A stretch of DNA of 64,000 bases from Paraclostridium sordellii (GCF_000953675.1 NZ_LN679998.1:282116-346115); one strand, 5' to 3'. Counted from the stretch's first letter, positions 1-7,813 are shown. The notes: generated by a model from the letters alone, not told the origin. Made by a program: numbers and translations.

Positions 1-111
1 GATAGTACTACAATAATAGAAAATAGACAACATGCTGAAGTTATAATAAACGAAACTTTGGAACTTATAAAGAGAACTCATCATAGCATAAATATGAGCG
101 TGTTATGTTAG
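1..111 (+). CDS. C-terminal end of a probable RnlA-type RNase toxin (partial)
   Basis: The window opens inside a reading frame that ends with TAG at 109-111 and leaves 36 residues (starting DSTTIIENRQHAEVIIN). The acidic-helical tail after a D-S/T-T motif resembles what follows the catalytic R-x4-H of HEPN-type RNases such as RnlA, whose HEPN histidine lies roughly 34 residues from the C-terminus in E. coli. The catalytic motif itself would lie just outside the window, so it cannot be confirmed. The main support is the next gene, 32 bases downstream, which looks like the RnlB antitoxin. Treat the identification as an inference from context. Confidence 0.4.
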   Translation, partial: DSTTIIENRQHAEVIINETLELIKRTHHSINMSVLC

Positions 112-143
112 ATTTTAAATATACTTATTTTAGGAGGTGGATT

Positions 144-524
144 ATGGATAATTATAAAATAAAAGAAATTAACAATTGTAAATATAAATTAATAATATTT
201 TCCACTGATTATATAAGTCCAATTGAAGATCTCGATGAAATAGAGGTTGATTTAAAATCTTACAACTATCTAGGATATATGATATTTGATTTACTATTGG
301 TTAACGGAAATTCAGAGAATAGATTTATGGAAGTTTTTTTTGATGGAGAGAAATTTGATAGAGATAGTTTTAAAATTGCTAAAAAATTACCTATGGAGAT
401 AAACACTGTATCATCAGATTTCTACTTTGATAATTTAGCCATGGTAGAGAAGAGTAGATTATCTAATCCAATTAAATTTATGATAAAGAAAAAAAAGTTG
501 CCTTTTAATAGGTTCTTAAACTAA
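144..524 (+). CDS. RnlB-like antitoxin
   Basis: Protein of 126 aa. The start is set by a TAGGAGGTGG ribosome site five bases upstream of ATG 144; the frame is open further upstream but has no such site there. The core FDLLLVNGNSENRFMEVFFD, followed by GEKFD, resembles the RnlB family (antitoxin of RNase LS), and the length matches that family (about 120 aa). No signal peptide or membrane segment is seen. It lies just behind a truncated gene with a plausible RnlA tail, which is the usual toxin-antitoxin order for this system. In E. coli, RnlB holds RnlA in check until phage infection removes it. Family recognition is from memory of motif and length, so it is moderate. Confidence 0.5.
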   Translation: MDNYKIKEINNCKYKLIIFSTDYISPIEDLDEIEVDLKSYNYLGYMIFDLLLVNGNSENRFMEVFFDGEKFDRDSFKIAKKLPMEINTVSSDFYFDNLAMVEKSRLSNPIKFMIKKKKLPFNRFLN

Positions 525-528
525 TAAA

Positions 529-563
529 CAAAGACTGGATAAGATTATATTCCAGTCTTTTAT
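529..563 (+). terminator. Terminator after the RnlB-like gene
   Basis: Perfect 10-bp stem AAAGACTGGA / TCCAGTCTTT with an 11-base loop, ending in a T-rich run, five bases after the stop codon. Confidence 0.8.
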
Positions 564-837
564 AATGTAAATATTTCATAAGTACTTGAGTTATTTAATA
601 TTTATCAAATAAAAACGTATGATAGTTTTTAAGATATAACCTATAAAAATAAATAATATTACTAAATGCATTGGGATTGCTATTTTTTTGACTTAGTAAT
701 TCCTTTATTATTATAGAAGTAATATAATAATAACATAACTATAAGAATTTTTATTTTAATAAAAAAATTAATGTTTCAATATTAATGTATTTTATAATAA
801 TATTATTTACATAAAAACTTCAAAGGAGATGGGAAAT

Positions 838-2133
838 ATGGCTTGTATTTGTTGTTTTTTTGATAATGAAAATCAAATAAATATTAAACAACAATCACTT
901 ACAGAGGAAAGATTTGAAGAAAAATTAAAAGAATATAAGAAGAATTATATTAAATTAGTAAAAGAATTAGTCAGTGTAAATGAATGCAATTGCAAAAAAA
1001 CGATAGGCTCAGAATCTAATAATATATATTTAAAATTTTGTGATGATTTTTTGATTGATTTCCAATCTAATATAGAGTTGATAGAAATATTATTTGATGA
1101 AGTTATTGATATATATGAAGCAAATCTGTTAAAAGGTAGACGTTATGCTTATAATAAACTAGATGAGTTTGTCAGTAAGAGGTGTAGAGGTGGAAATATA
1201 TCTAACTCATTAGACATTTCAACATTACTATTTAGGGGACGTCCAATAGGAAAATACGATAAGGGTAATATACATGAATATTATCATATACCATTTAATA
1301 AAAGAGAAATAGTTCCTAATCAAAGATTTAGTATATCCGGAAACCCAATGCTTTATTTAGCAAAATCATTACAAACTATTTCATCAGAGCTTAATGAAGA
1401 TTATTCCAAAATTAACTATTCAGTGTATATGCCTAAATATAGTTATTTCTATAGAAATGGATTTTTTAATATATCAAATTATGTAGATAAAACATTAAAT
1501 GAATGTATAGAACCCATTATAAATCAGGGAAGTATTATAGAATACGATAATGATCATTTTACATTTAGTAAGAACAATATATGTAGAATAATTTCAGAAT
1601 CCATATTATATCAAATATTAACTTTTCCTAGGAGCAAGGTAGGTGTGTTTGTAGAAGAATATACATTGCCTCAATTACTTACAGATTATATTAAGTCAAA
1701 AGGTTATTTAGGAGTTATTTATCAATCATCAAAACCTACAAAAGATATTCCTAATAATTTGAAGTATATAAATTTAGATTATAATTACTGTTTCTTTGTA
1801 CCATACAGTAAAGCAAATTATAATGATGAATTATTAAATAAATTTTATACTGCATGCATAGGAGAAAATGAAAAAATAGATAGTATTCAGGATTTGGAAA
1901 ATTCTTTAGATAAGTATGACATAAAATTAAATAGATTGAAAGAAAGTGGATTTAATTGTAATGATTATGTAATGTATAAATTATGTATTGAAGATCATAA
2001 AAAGTATATAACTATGTTACCTATGTATGAACAAAGTGCATATGACTCTATAAAGAATATAGAAATAACACTATTAAATAAGTTAGTTAAATTAATAATA
2101 AGAGACATTGAAAGTATTGAACAGGGTAAGTAG
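838..2133 (+). CDS. RES-domain protein with helical N-terminal domain
   Basis: Protein of 431 aa. ATG 838 is chosen because CAAAGGAG (821-828) is correctly spaced for it, whereas ATG 829 abuts the site. The N-terminal 115 residues are helical and charged with a Cys pair near the start (CICC). The RES fold is recognisable in the middle: LFRGR (Arg 133), then NQRFSISGNPMLYLAKS and SSE (Glu 184), and a later YQSS (Ser 297/298). These are the Arg-Glu-Ser positions that name the family. Known: RES proteins include NAD+-degrading toxins paired with Xre/DUF2384 antitoxins. No such antitoxin lies beside this gene, so it may be a standalone effector or defence gene. It sits between a toxin-antitoxin-like pair and the integrase. 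Confidence 0.7.
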   Translation: MACICCFFDNENQINIKQQSLTEERFEEKLKEYKKNYIKLVKELVSVNECNCKKTIGSESNNIYLKFCDDFLIDFQSNIELIEILFDEVIDIYEANLLKGRRYAYNKLDEFVSKRCRGGNISNSLDISTLLFRGRPIGKYDKGNIHEYYHIPFNKREIVPNQRFSISGNPMLYLAKSLQTISSELNEDYSKINYSVYMPKYSYFYRNGFFNISNYVDKTLNECIEPIINQGSIIEYDNDHFTFSKNNICRIISESILYQILTFPRSKVGVFVEEYTLPQLLTDYIKSKGYLGVIYQSSKPTKDIPNNLKYINLDYNYCFFVPYSKANYNDELLNKFYTACIGENEKIDSIQDLENSLDKYDIKLNRLKESGFNCNDYVMYKLCIEDHKKYITMLPMYEQSAYDSIKNIEITLLNKLVKLIIRDIESIEQGK

Positions 2134-2139
2134 AATATA

Positions 2140-2176
2140 GAAAAAGAGGTGCTTAAATTTTATAAGTACCTCTTAC
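2140..2176 (-). terminator. Terminator for the integrase transcript
   Basis: Stem AGAGGTGCTTA / TAAGTACCTCT with one G-T pair. On the minus strand the stem is followed by TTTTTC. The integrase stop codon (2173-2175) overlaps the base of the stem. It also sits at the end of the convergent RES gene, but the plus strand has no T-run after it. Confidence 0.6.
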
Positions 2177-3357
2177 AATGCAAATATATCGTTTAGTTTT
2201 TCAACAGCTTCTAATTTAGTATCTTCCATAACATGTGTGTATATATCCATAGTAATACTAATATCATAATGGCCCATAAGTACTTGAACAGTCTTAGGGG
2301 GGACATTAGCTTCAAATAATCTAGTAGCATAAGTATGTCTTAGACCATGGAATTTTAAAGGTTCAATACCTAATTTAGTTAATATACTTTTTAAGTTACG
2401 ATTAGGCCTCTTATCATCTATCGGATAACCTAATTTATCACAGAATACATAATCATTATTAGAATATAGCTCGCCAATTTGTAATTTATTTTTAGATTGT
2501 TGGATCTTATACTCCTTAAGCTTGATTAGTATATTTTTAGGTATAGGAATAGTTCTTATTGAATTCTTAGTTTTTGGTAGTTGCTCAATAACTTTAGATG
2601 ATCTATTATCGTTTCTATCTATTTCAGTAACCCTTTGTAAGGTCCTATTAACAGTTAGAGTACCAGTATTAAAATCTATATCACTCCATTTTAAACCTAA
2701 TATTTCTCCTAGCCTTAAACCAGTACTAAGAGCAGTTAAGAATAACATTTCTAATTCATGGCCAACTAAAGCATCTATGAAACTCTTTTGTTGTTCTGGA
2801 GTTAGCACTTTTATTTCTCTCGTAGTATTATCTTTAGGTAATGTAACCAGCTTGCAATAATTCTTCTGTATATATCCTTGTTTTTCAGCTTCGGACAAGC
2901 AAGGTTTAAGCCTAGTGTTTAAGCTTTTAATGGTAGATGTAGGCTTTTTATTATTGTCCATTAAGTCATTATAATACTTTTGTAAATGAGTAGCTCTCAA
3001 GTCTTTTAATTTAAGCCTTCCTAATTGAGTATCTTTTATATAATTTCTATATATACCTTCATATTTTTCAAATGACTTAGGTTTTAAATCTTTTATTCTA
3101 TAATCAAATAGCCAAGTATAATACCATTGTTCTAAAGTTAATTTATCATCATTAGGTAAAGCTCCTAGACTAAGTTGTTTTTTATATTCTTCTAACTTTT
3201 CTTTAACTTCTTTTTGAGTCTTACCGTAGAATTGTTTTCTAATAAGCTTACCATTTTCATCTCTACCAACAGATATAGAAGCTCTCCAACCTTTATTAAC
3301 TCCGTTTACTATGTATTTGTTAATAGATCCTTCACCATTAGCTCTTTTATTAGCCAT
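2173..3357 (-). CDS. int: Tyrosine recombinase (phage-type integrase)
   Basis: Protein of 394 aa, normal for phage/ICE integrases. Residues 1-60 form an AP2-like arm-binding domain (GEGSI, W24, FYGKTQKEVKEKL). Residues 75-165 are the SAM-like core-binding domain. The catalytic domain shows Arg215 (TGLRLGE), His337-x-x-Arg340 (HGLRH), His363 (MGHYD) and nucleophile Tyr373 (DIYTH), so it looks intact. The start is supported by AAAGGAG upstream. It would catalyse integration and excision at the ssrA 3' end; candidate arm sites lie at 12,539-12,567. The gene is transcribed leftward, away from the regulatory switch, and about 1.7 kb or more of cargo separates it from the element's left end. Confidence 0.95.
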   Translation of the reverse strand: MANKRANGEGSINKYIVNGVNKGWRASISVGRDENGKLIRKQFYGKTQKEVKEKLEEYKKQLSLGALPNDDKLTLEQWYYTWLFDYRIKDLKPKSFEKYEGIYRNYIKDTQLGRLKLKDLRATHLQKYYNDLMDNNKKPTSTIKSLNTRLKPCLSEAEKQGYIQKNYCKLVTLPKDNTTREIKVLTPEQQKSFIDALVGHELEMLFLTALSTGLRLGEILGLKWSDIDFNTGTLTVNRTLQRVTEIDRNDNRSSKVIEQLPKTKNSIRTIPIPKNILIKLKEYKIQQSKNKLQIGELYSNNDYVFCDKLGYPIDDKRPNRNLKSILTKLGIEPLKFHGLRHTYATRLFEANVPPKTVQVLMGHYDISITMDIYTHVMEDTKLEAVEKLNDIFAL

Positions 3358-3837
3358 AAAGTAAGCTCCTTTCTAATATTTTAAGTAGTGGTATATTTAA
3401 TAAAAGGAAAATTAAAATTACACTACATATTTATATTTAAAGTTGAGATATCGATAACAGTACCAGTACAATTTTGTACTGGCTAAAAATTAAGTTGGTT
3501 AAATTTTATTAAGCCCTAAATCGGATTGAGGGCTATCTTTCACATCTGAATTTGTAAGTTTTTTAACTTGAGTATTTTATCTACTCACTTCAGTTTAAAC
3601 TTGTAATTTTGTGAATACAGAAATTTTACAGTAGTTAACTAGATCTCTTTTAAAATTTGTAAATCAAACTTTGGATAGTCAAAAATTAACTTAAGTACAA
3701 ATCTGTACCCTATAAAATAATGGTCTACAAATATGGTAATAAAAAGAGTCGGAAATTTTTCCGAGACATTATATAAGAAACCCAATTATTAGTAATGGAT
3801 TGTTGTAATATACAATGGTTATTAATCACCAAGTTTA
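3358..3837. other. Intergenic region between int and repressor with palindromes
   Basis: No credible gene. It holds two related palindromes: CCAGTACAATTTTGTACTGG at 3463-3482 and GTACAAATCTGTAC at 3695-3708, both of the form GTACA-N4-TGTAC. It also has a hairpin AGCCCT/AGGGCT (3513-3536) that could terminate leftward transcripts from the repressor, and a TCGGAAA/TTTCCGA inverted repeat near 3752. The palindromes may be regulator or recombination-protein sites for int expression; no factor can be assigned. Confidence 0.4.
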
Positions 3838-4437
3838 TTATTTATCTGTTAACTTTGTATCTTCATTTTTTGATTTATCTGAGTTTTGTATAAATGTTAG
3901 GTTATTCTCTATAGTACCGATAATTGATGATATCATTAGGGCAAAATAAGCCTCATCATTTAAAATATCAGTAAATGAATAGTTAAGTTCTTTTTGCATT
4001 ACATCACTATTTAATAAATTACATATTTCTGTAGCCACATCTATATTAAAGTCTTTGATTCTATCGTTATTATATATACTTAAAATTAATTTTTCAAAAT
4101 ATCCTACATCCTCAATTTTTCTACTTAATATTTCATTCATTAATTCTTTATCACGAGATAATGCTCTTAATTTAAAATATGATTCATCTAACTTATCTTT
4201 ATCAGACAAGTCTACTACAACTTTACTTTTATCATTATTAGTGTCTTCGGATAAAAGATCAGTTATGCTAACATCTAAAGCATTAGCTATTTTATTTAAT
4301 ATATCTACATTAGGAGTTCTTTCTCCTCTTTCATAATTACCAATTGCAACTCTAGAAACATCGGATAATTCAGCTAGTTCACTTTGCTTTAATCCCTTTA
4401 AATTTCTAATTTTTTTTATATTATTTCCGATTGACAT
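3838..4437 (-). CDS. XRE-family repressor of the element
   Basis: Protein of 199 aa. The start at 4437 is fixed by GAGGTG six bases upstream. Residues 1-60 are a classic helix-turn-helix (IGNNIKKIRNLKGLKQSELA, then VSRVAIGNYERGERTPNVDIL). The remaining residues are acidic and helical with no LexA-like Ser/Lys protease signature, so it is not obviously RecA-cleaved. It is transcribed divergently from the Cro-like gene, with operator-like repeats between them, as in lysogeny switches. In satellites the matching repressor is released by a helper-phage protein rather than by SOS; the missing protease domain is compatible with that but does not prove it. Confidence 0.85.
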   Translation of the reverse strand: MSIGNNIKKIRNLKGLKQSELAELSDVSRVAIGNYERGERTPNVDILNKIANALDVSITDLLSEDTNNDKSKVVVDLSDKDKLDESYFKLRALSRDKELMNEILSRKIEDVGYFEKLILSIYNNDRIKDFNIDVATEICNLLNSDVMQKELNYSFTDILNDEAYFALMISSIIGTIENNLTFIQNSDKSKNEDTKLTDK

Positions 4438-4556
4438 TGTTATCACCTCACTATAGATATTATAACATAAATGATAACAAACGAAACATAATATTAGAAA
4501 ACATATTGACTAAGATAACAAATGAGGAGTATAATAACGACTAAGATAACAAATGA
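4437..4556. promoter_or_regulatory. Divergent switch: rightward promoter with repeated operators
   Basis: An exact 18-base direct repeat GACTAAGATAACAAATGA occurs at 4508-4525 and 4539-4556. A shorter relative, GATAACAAACGA, is at 4473-4484, and an inverted TTGTTATC at 4437-4444 overlaps the repressor start. A rightward promoter TTGACT (4506-4511), 18-base spacer, TATAAT (4530-4535) has one repeat in its spacer and the next around the start site. This is the arrangement expected for repressor/Cro control. Confidence 0.7.
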
Positions 4557-4578
4557 AGCACAAAGGAGTGGAAATCAT

Positions 4579-4806
4579 ATGTATTACAAACTAAATTTAA
4601 AAGCTTTAAACCTATTTATGATAAAGAAAGGATACTCAATTAATAAATTAGCTAAAGAAGCTGGTATAGGAAAAGCTACTGTATCAAGAGCATTAAGAGA
4701 AGTAACAGTGTCAAGACAAAGTACAATATATAAAATGGCAAAAGCTTTGGATACAGAGGTTGAAGAATTACTTGTTGAAGCAGAGGAGGGTGTAGAACAT
4801 GAGTAG
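4579..4806 (+). CDS. Cro-like helix-turn-helix protein
   Basis: Protein of 75 aa; ATG 4579 follows AAAGGAGTGG. It consists almost wholly of a helix-turn-helix: MIKKGYSINKLAKEAGIGKA, then TVSRAL, followed by STIYKMAKALDTEVEELL. It is the first gene of the rightward operon, opposite the repressor, and overlaps the next gene by eight bases, so it probably acts as Cro or as an early activator. A frameshifted homologue survives at 14,778-14,987, outside the element. Confidence 0.8.
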   Translation: MYYKLNLKALNLFMIKKGYSINKLAKEAGIGKATVSRALREVTVSRQSTIYKMAKALDTEVEELLVEAEEGVEHE

Positions 4807-5113
4807 TAATACAAATAACTTGGAAATACTAAAGACTCTACAAAGCACTTTAACGATATTAGTAAATCAGCAAGAGGAACAGAGAGCTAAAGAGCAGGGA
4901 TATAGAGAGATAATGAAATATAAGAGAGATAAGGCTGAGTTAATGACTGCTAAAGAAGCAGCTAAAGAATATCCTATTGGTGAAGCTAAGTTTAGAGAAC
5001 TATGCAGAAGTACTTCGTTAGGTTTTCCAAGCATTCAAATAGGGTCTAGACATTACATAATAAAAGATAAGTTAGATGACTGGCTAAGAAACAACATCGG
5101 TCGTTGCTTGTAA
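4799..5113 (+). CDS. Excisionase-like DNA-binding protein
   Basis: Protein of 104 aa. Residues 1-40 are predicted coiled coil (Gln/Glu/Lys-rich). Residues 43-100 form an excisionase/MerR-type winged helix: MTAKEAAKEYPIGEAKFREL, then a variable loop, PSIQIGSRHYIIKDKLDDWL. This is the HTH_17 / Tn916-Xis-like pattern. It overlaps the upstream Cro-like gene and precedes the replication initiator. The likely role is directing the integrase toward excision; a purely regulatory role is also possible. Confidence 0.7.
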   Translation: MSSNTNNLEILKTLQSTLTILVNQQEEQRAKEQGYREIMKYKRDKAELMTAKEAAKEYPIGEAKFRELCRSTSLGFPSIQIGSRHYIIKDKLDDWLRNNIGRCL

Positions 5114-5127
5114 GTAGGTGAGGTGAT

Positions 5128-5889
5128 TTGAAGGGAATTAATAAATATGACTCAATGTCTAAAACATATGAAGATCAATATCTTACAAAAAATGAAAAGT
5201 TAATATATGTGTATTTGATTTTGCTACACAATAATAGCAAAGGATTTGCATATCCAAGCTATGTATCTTTGAAAAGAGCTTTATCAACTACAAGGGATGA
5301 TACTGTATCAAAAATAGTTAAATCATTAGAAGAAAAAAGATATATAAAAAGAGATTTATCGCCAGGAAGAAATACAAAATATTATTTATTAAAAAATATT
5401 AAAAGTACTACGAAAAGCGAAGGTACTACGGAAAGTGAAGGTACTGCGAAAAACGAAGGTACTACTACTACGAAAAACGAAGGTACACCCCTACGAAAAG
5501 TGAAGGACAATAGTATTAATAATAAACTTAATAATAGTATTAATATAGATAATAATAAAAAATCATCTAAAAAAATTAATAAAAAATATATAGATTTATC
5601 ACAAATGGAGATTGAATATATAAAACTAACACAAGAGGAATATGACAAGCTGGTTGAAAAATATACAGAGTCATTAGTTAAAAAGAAGCTTATAGACATG
5701 GAAGCTTATGAGGCTAATAGGAAAAAGAAATATTTAGACCATTATAAAGCTTTATGCAGTTGGTTGAATAAAGAGAAACCAAAGGAGCAACAAAGCAAAG
5801 AAAAATCAAAAACAACAGTAAATAGAAATGTAAAAGCTGATAGTGTAGAAGATGCAATAAAACTTATAAGAGGTGAGGTTGATGAATGA
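5128..5889 (+). CDS. Winged-helix replication initiator (HTH_36 / replisome-organizer type)
   Basis: Protein of 253 aa starting at TTG 5128 behind a GAGGTGA site. Residues 15-90 are a winged helix of the HTH_36 type (LTKNEKLIYVYLILLHNNSK, AYPSYVSLKRALSTTRDDTVSK, YIKRDLSPGRNTKYYLL). A low-complexity linker follows (KSEGT/ESEGT/KNEGT repeats then Asn-rich), then a charged helical C-terminus. Known: phage and satellite initiators of this sort bind iterons in or near their own gene and load helicase. Here the linker-coding DNA contains five iteron-like repeats, and the next gene is a DnaB-like helicase with a four-codon-scale overlap, so origin binding and helicase loading is the likely job. Confidence 0.75.
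   Translation: MKGINKYDSMSKTYEDQYLTKNEKLIYVYLILLHNNSKGFAYPSYVSLKRALSTTRDDTVSKIVKSLEEKRYIKRDLSPGRNTKYYLLKNIKSTTKSEGTTESEGTAKNEGTTTTKNEGTPLRKVKDNSINNKLNNSINIDNNKKSSKKINKKYIDLSQMEIEYIKLTQEEYDKLVEKYTESLVKKKLIDMEAYEANRKKKYLDHYKALCSWLNKEKPKEQQSKEKSKTTVNRNVKADSVEDAIKLIRGEVDE
5411..5600. other. Candidate replication origin: iterons plus AT-rich stretch
   Basis: Five copies of a 13-mer CGAAAARYGAAGG (one with G at position 3) start at 5411, 5429, 5447, 5471 and 5494. The first four fall in one codon register; the fifth is shifted by one base in register (spacing 23) and encodes different residues, which argues for DNA-level rather than protein-level conservation. Bases 5511-5600 are almost pure A/T and could be the unwinding element. 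The whole lies inside the initiator gene, as in many phage and satellite origins. Confidence 0.6.
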
Positions 5890-7195
5890 TAATAGGGTAT
5901 CTAGTTTGATTAATGTAGAAGCTGAGAGAATAGTTGTAGGAACTTTAATGACTGAATTATCAACTCATAAAAAAATAGAGAATATACAACCAAGTATGTT
6001 CTCTGAAAAAATAAGTAAATCAATATTCAAGGTTATAGCATATTTAATCAATAATGATAAACCAGTTGATATTCCTAATATAGACTCAGTATTAAAATCT
6101 AGAGGAATTAATATATCTGTATCAAGCTTAACAAACTTAGCTTTATATAGTAATTTATATAGTTTCTATGGAAGTATTGAGATCATAAGAGAACTATATT
6201 TAAAAAGGTACATGTATGAGAAAGCTAATAGATTGGTAAATGGGATTTTAGAAGGAAACAATATAGACAAGCTGATGTATGAGTTTGAAGAAGACACAAA
6301 GGCTATGAGCAATAACGATAATTATGATGACAGTATACAAGCAATAACAGAAAGGCTATTTGATAGGTTAAATAGTCCAAAAGCAGAAGGTGTAAAGTTT
6401 AATATTCCTGTACTAGATAGGGTTATAGGAGGATTATATCCAACAGAGTTAACTACTATAGGGGCTAAGAGTGGAGTTGGTAAAACAGCAATGGCTTTAT
6501 ATATAGCCAATGGTGTGCTTAAACAAAATAAGAAAGTTTTAATTATAACTAGAGAAATGACCGATGAACATATTCTACAAAGACTCATAACTCAAAGAAC
6601 GGCTATATCTTCTAAGGTAATGAAAAATAAAGATTTAAGCGAGATTGAATGGAAGACTATAGTTAGGATATTGAGTGAATTTAATAATTATAACTTGAAC
6701 ATCAACGACAAAATATCTAAGCCAGGAGAAATTAGAAGAAGGATAAAAGAGTTAAAACCTGATTTAGTGATAATTGATTACCTACAATTGCTTACAAGTG
6801 AAGAGAATACTAACAATAGGGAAAGAGAAGTTGCGTCACTAAGTAGAGCTATAAAGGATATGGCACAGGGTTTTAAAATACCTATAATTCAATTAACGCA
6901 ACTAAATGATAGTTTCACTGGTAGACCATTTGGGGAATCACCAGTAAGGGAATCTAAGGCAATATATCAAGATTCCAATAATGTTATATATATCCATAAG
7001 CCTACTAATAAAAAAGATATGGAGGAATTTACAGAGGAAGAGAACTTGATTAAAACATTACTAGAGTTAAATATAGGTGATGGACCAACTAAGGCTATAG
7101 AGGTAATTATAAGTAAGTGTAGGGATGGAGGAACTGCTATTGAAAAAATGTGGTATGAAGGAACTACACTAAGTTATAAAACTTGGAATGTATAA
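5882..7195 (+). CDS. DnaB-like replicative helicase
   Basis: Protein of 437 aa; ATG 5882 follows AGAGGTGAGG and overlaps the end of the initiator gene. The N-terminal helical domain (IINVEAERIVVG-like start, about 1-140) is typical of DnaB. The RecA-like domain has Walker A GAKSGVGKT (194-202), Walker B LVIIDYLQLL (Asp299), and later a QLTQLN segment and an SKCRDGG C-terminal motif. Length is near the usual 440-460 aa. It would unwind the element's origin after loading by the upstream initiator. Its own copy implies autonomous replication after excision. Confidence 0.9.
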   Translation: MNDNRVSSLINVEAERIVVGTLMTELSTHKKIENIQPSMFSEKISKSIFKVIAYLINNDKPVDIPNIDSVLKSRGINISVSSLTNLALYSNLYSFYGSIEIIRELYLKRYMYEKANRLVNGILEGNNIDKLMYEFEEDTKAMSNNDNYDDSIQAITERLFDRLNSPKAEGVKFNIPVLDRVIGGLYPTELTTIGAKSGVGKTAMALYIANGVLKQNKKVLIITREMTDEHILQRLITQRTAISSKVMKNKDLSEIEWKTIVRILSEFNNYNLNINDKISKPGEIRRRIKELKPDLVIIDYLQLLTSEENTNNREREVASLSRAIKDMAQGFKIPIIQLTQLNDSFTGRPFGESPVRESKAIYQDSNNVIYIHKPTNKKDMEEFTEEENLIKTLLELNIGDGPTKAIEVIISKCRDGGTAIEKMWYEGTTLSYKTWNV

Positions 7196-7224
7196 AATAA
7201 ATTTTCAATATTAGGAGGAGTATC

Positions 7225-7533
7225 ATGAATGTAAAATTAGCAATATCAAAATTAAGTAAAATTGATGAAGTTGAAATTGTTGTAAGTGCAAGATTTAATA
7301 AAAATTATTTAGGTGATAAAGCAAAACTAAAAAGCATTACGATAAGTGATGATTCAATTATTGAAGTATTAGGAGAATGTGGATTGAAAATATACATACC
7401 TTTGTATGATCTTAAAGAAATTTTAGATTATTCAACATCAATAACTTTTTTAACAAGTAACATACAGATACTATTTAGATGGAAGTTACCTATAGAACCT
7501 AATGAGGGACAAGGAGAGCTATCTAGAATATAG
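7225..7533 (+). CDS. Small protein of unknown function
   Basis: Protein of 102 aa behind AGGAGGAG. It is predicted to alternate beta strands and short helices, has no cysteine pairs in a metal motif, no signal peptide and no membrane segment. It lies 29 bases after the helicase gene on the same strand, so it is probably part of the early operon. I do not recognise the family. Confidence 0.65.
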   Translation: MNVKLAISKLSKIDEVEIVVSARFNKNYLGDKAKLKSITISDDSIIEVLGECGLKIYIPLYDLKEILDYSTSITFLTSNIQILFRWKLPIEPNEGQGELSRI

Positions 7534-7639
7534 ATTAGAGTAAATATATGCTTAAAGCTGAAATAATGGTTATATTTGAAGTTTAAAGGGTGTTAAAAAT
7601 GAGTAAGTTGAAATTAAAAAATAACATAAAAAAAGATAC

Positions 7640-7706
7640 CGAGTCAAAAGACACGATACCTACCGACATAGTTATTGTAGATCTTTTGACTTGATAAGTC
7701 AAGTTG
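7640..7706 (+). other. Structured leader with overlapping hairpins
   Basis: A 10-bp perfect inverted repeat AGTCAAAAGA (7642-7651) / TCTTTTGACT (7682-7691) shares its last bases with a second hairpin ACTTGA-TAAG-TCAAGT (7690-7705). The two stems compete for the shared ACT. The GGAGG of the following small gene lies directly after the second hairpin, so translation control is possible. It lies in a 347-base stretch otherwise empty apart from the small gene at 7721. Confidence 0.4.
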
Positions 7707-7720
7707 GAGGAATTGAATAT

Positions 7721-7813
7721 ATGAGAATGAGAGTATGGAAAGAATTAAATTACAAAGAGAAGCAAAAATTATTTGAACTTTTAAAACTAAGATATAGTGT
7801 TCTAGTTGGATAG
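7721..7813 (+). CDS. Possible 30-aa small protein
   Basis: ATG 7721 is preceded by TTGGAGGAATTGAATAT, a strong ribosome site with a slightly long spacing of ten bases. The product (MRMRVWKELNYKEKQKLFEL then LKLRYSVLVG) is basic and predicted to be helical. It sits in the small-gene stretch of the element. Coding status rests only on the ribosome site and a plausible helical composition. Confidence 0.35.
   Translation: MRMRVWKELNYKEKQKLFELLKLRYSVLVG

Noticed and set aside
5411-5506. Short regular repeats as a CRISPR array
   Set aside because: Units are 13 bases at 18-24-base spacing, lie inside a coding gene, and have no unique spacers of 25-40 bases.
5382-5699. 105-aa antisense reading frame
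   Set aside because: It is the reverse of the initiator's Lys/Glu/Asn-rich linker and helices, giving a Leu/Ser/Val-rich shadow; no ribosome site.
7600-7629. Small gene from ATG 7600
   Set aside because: Stops after nine codons; ribosome-site spacing is poor.
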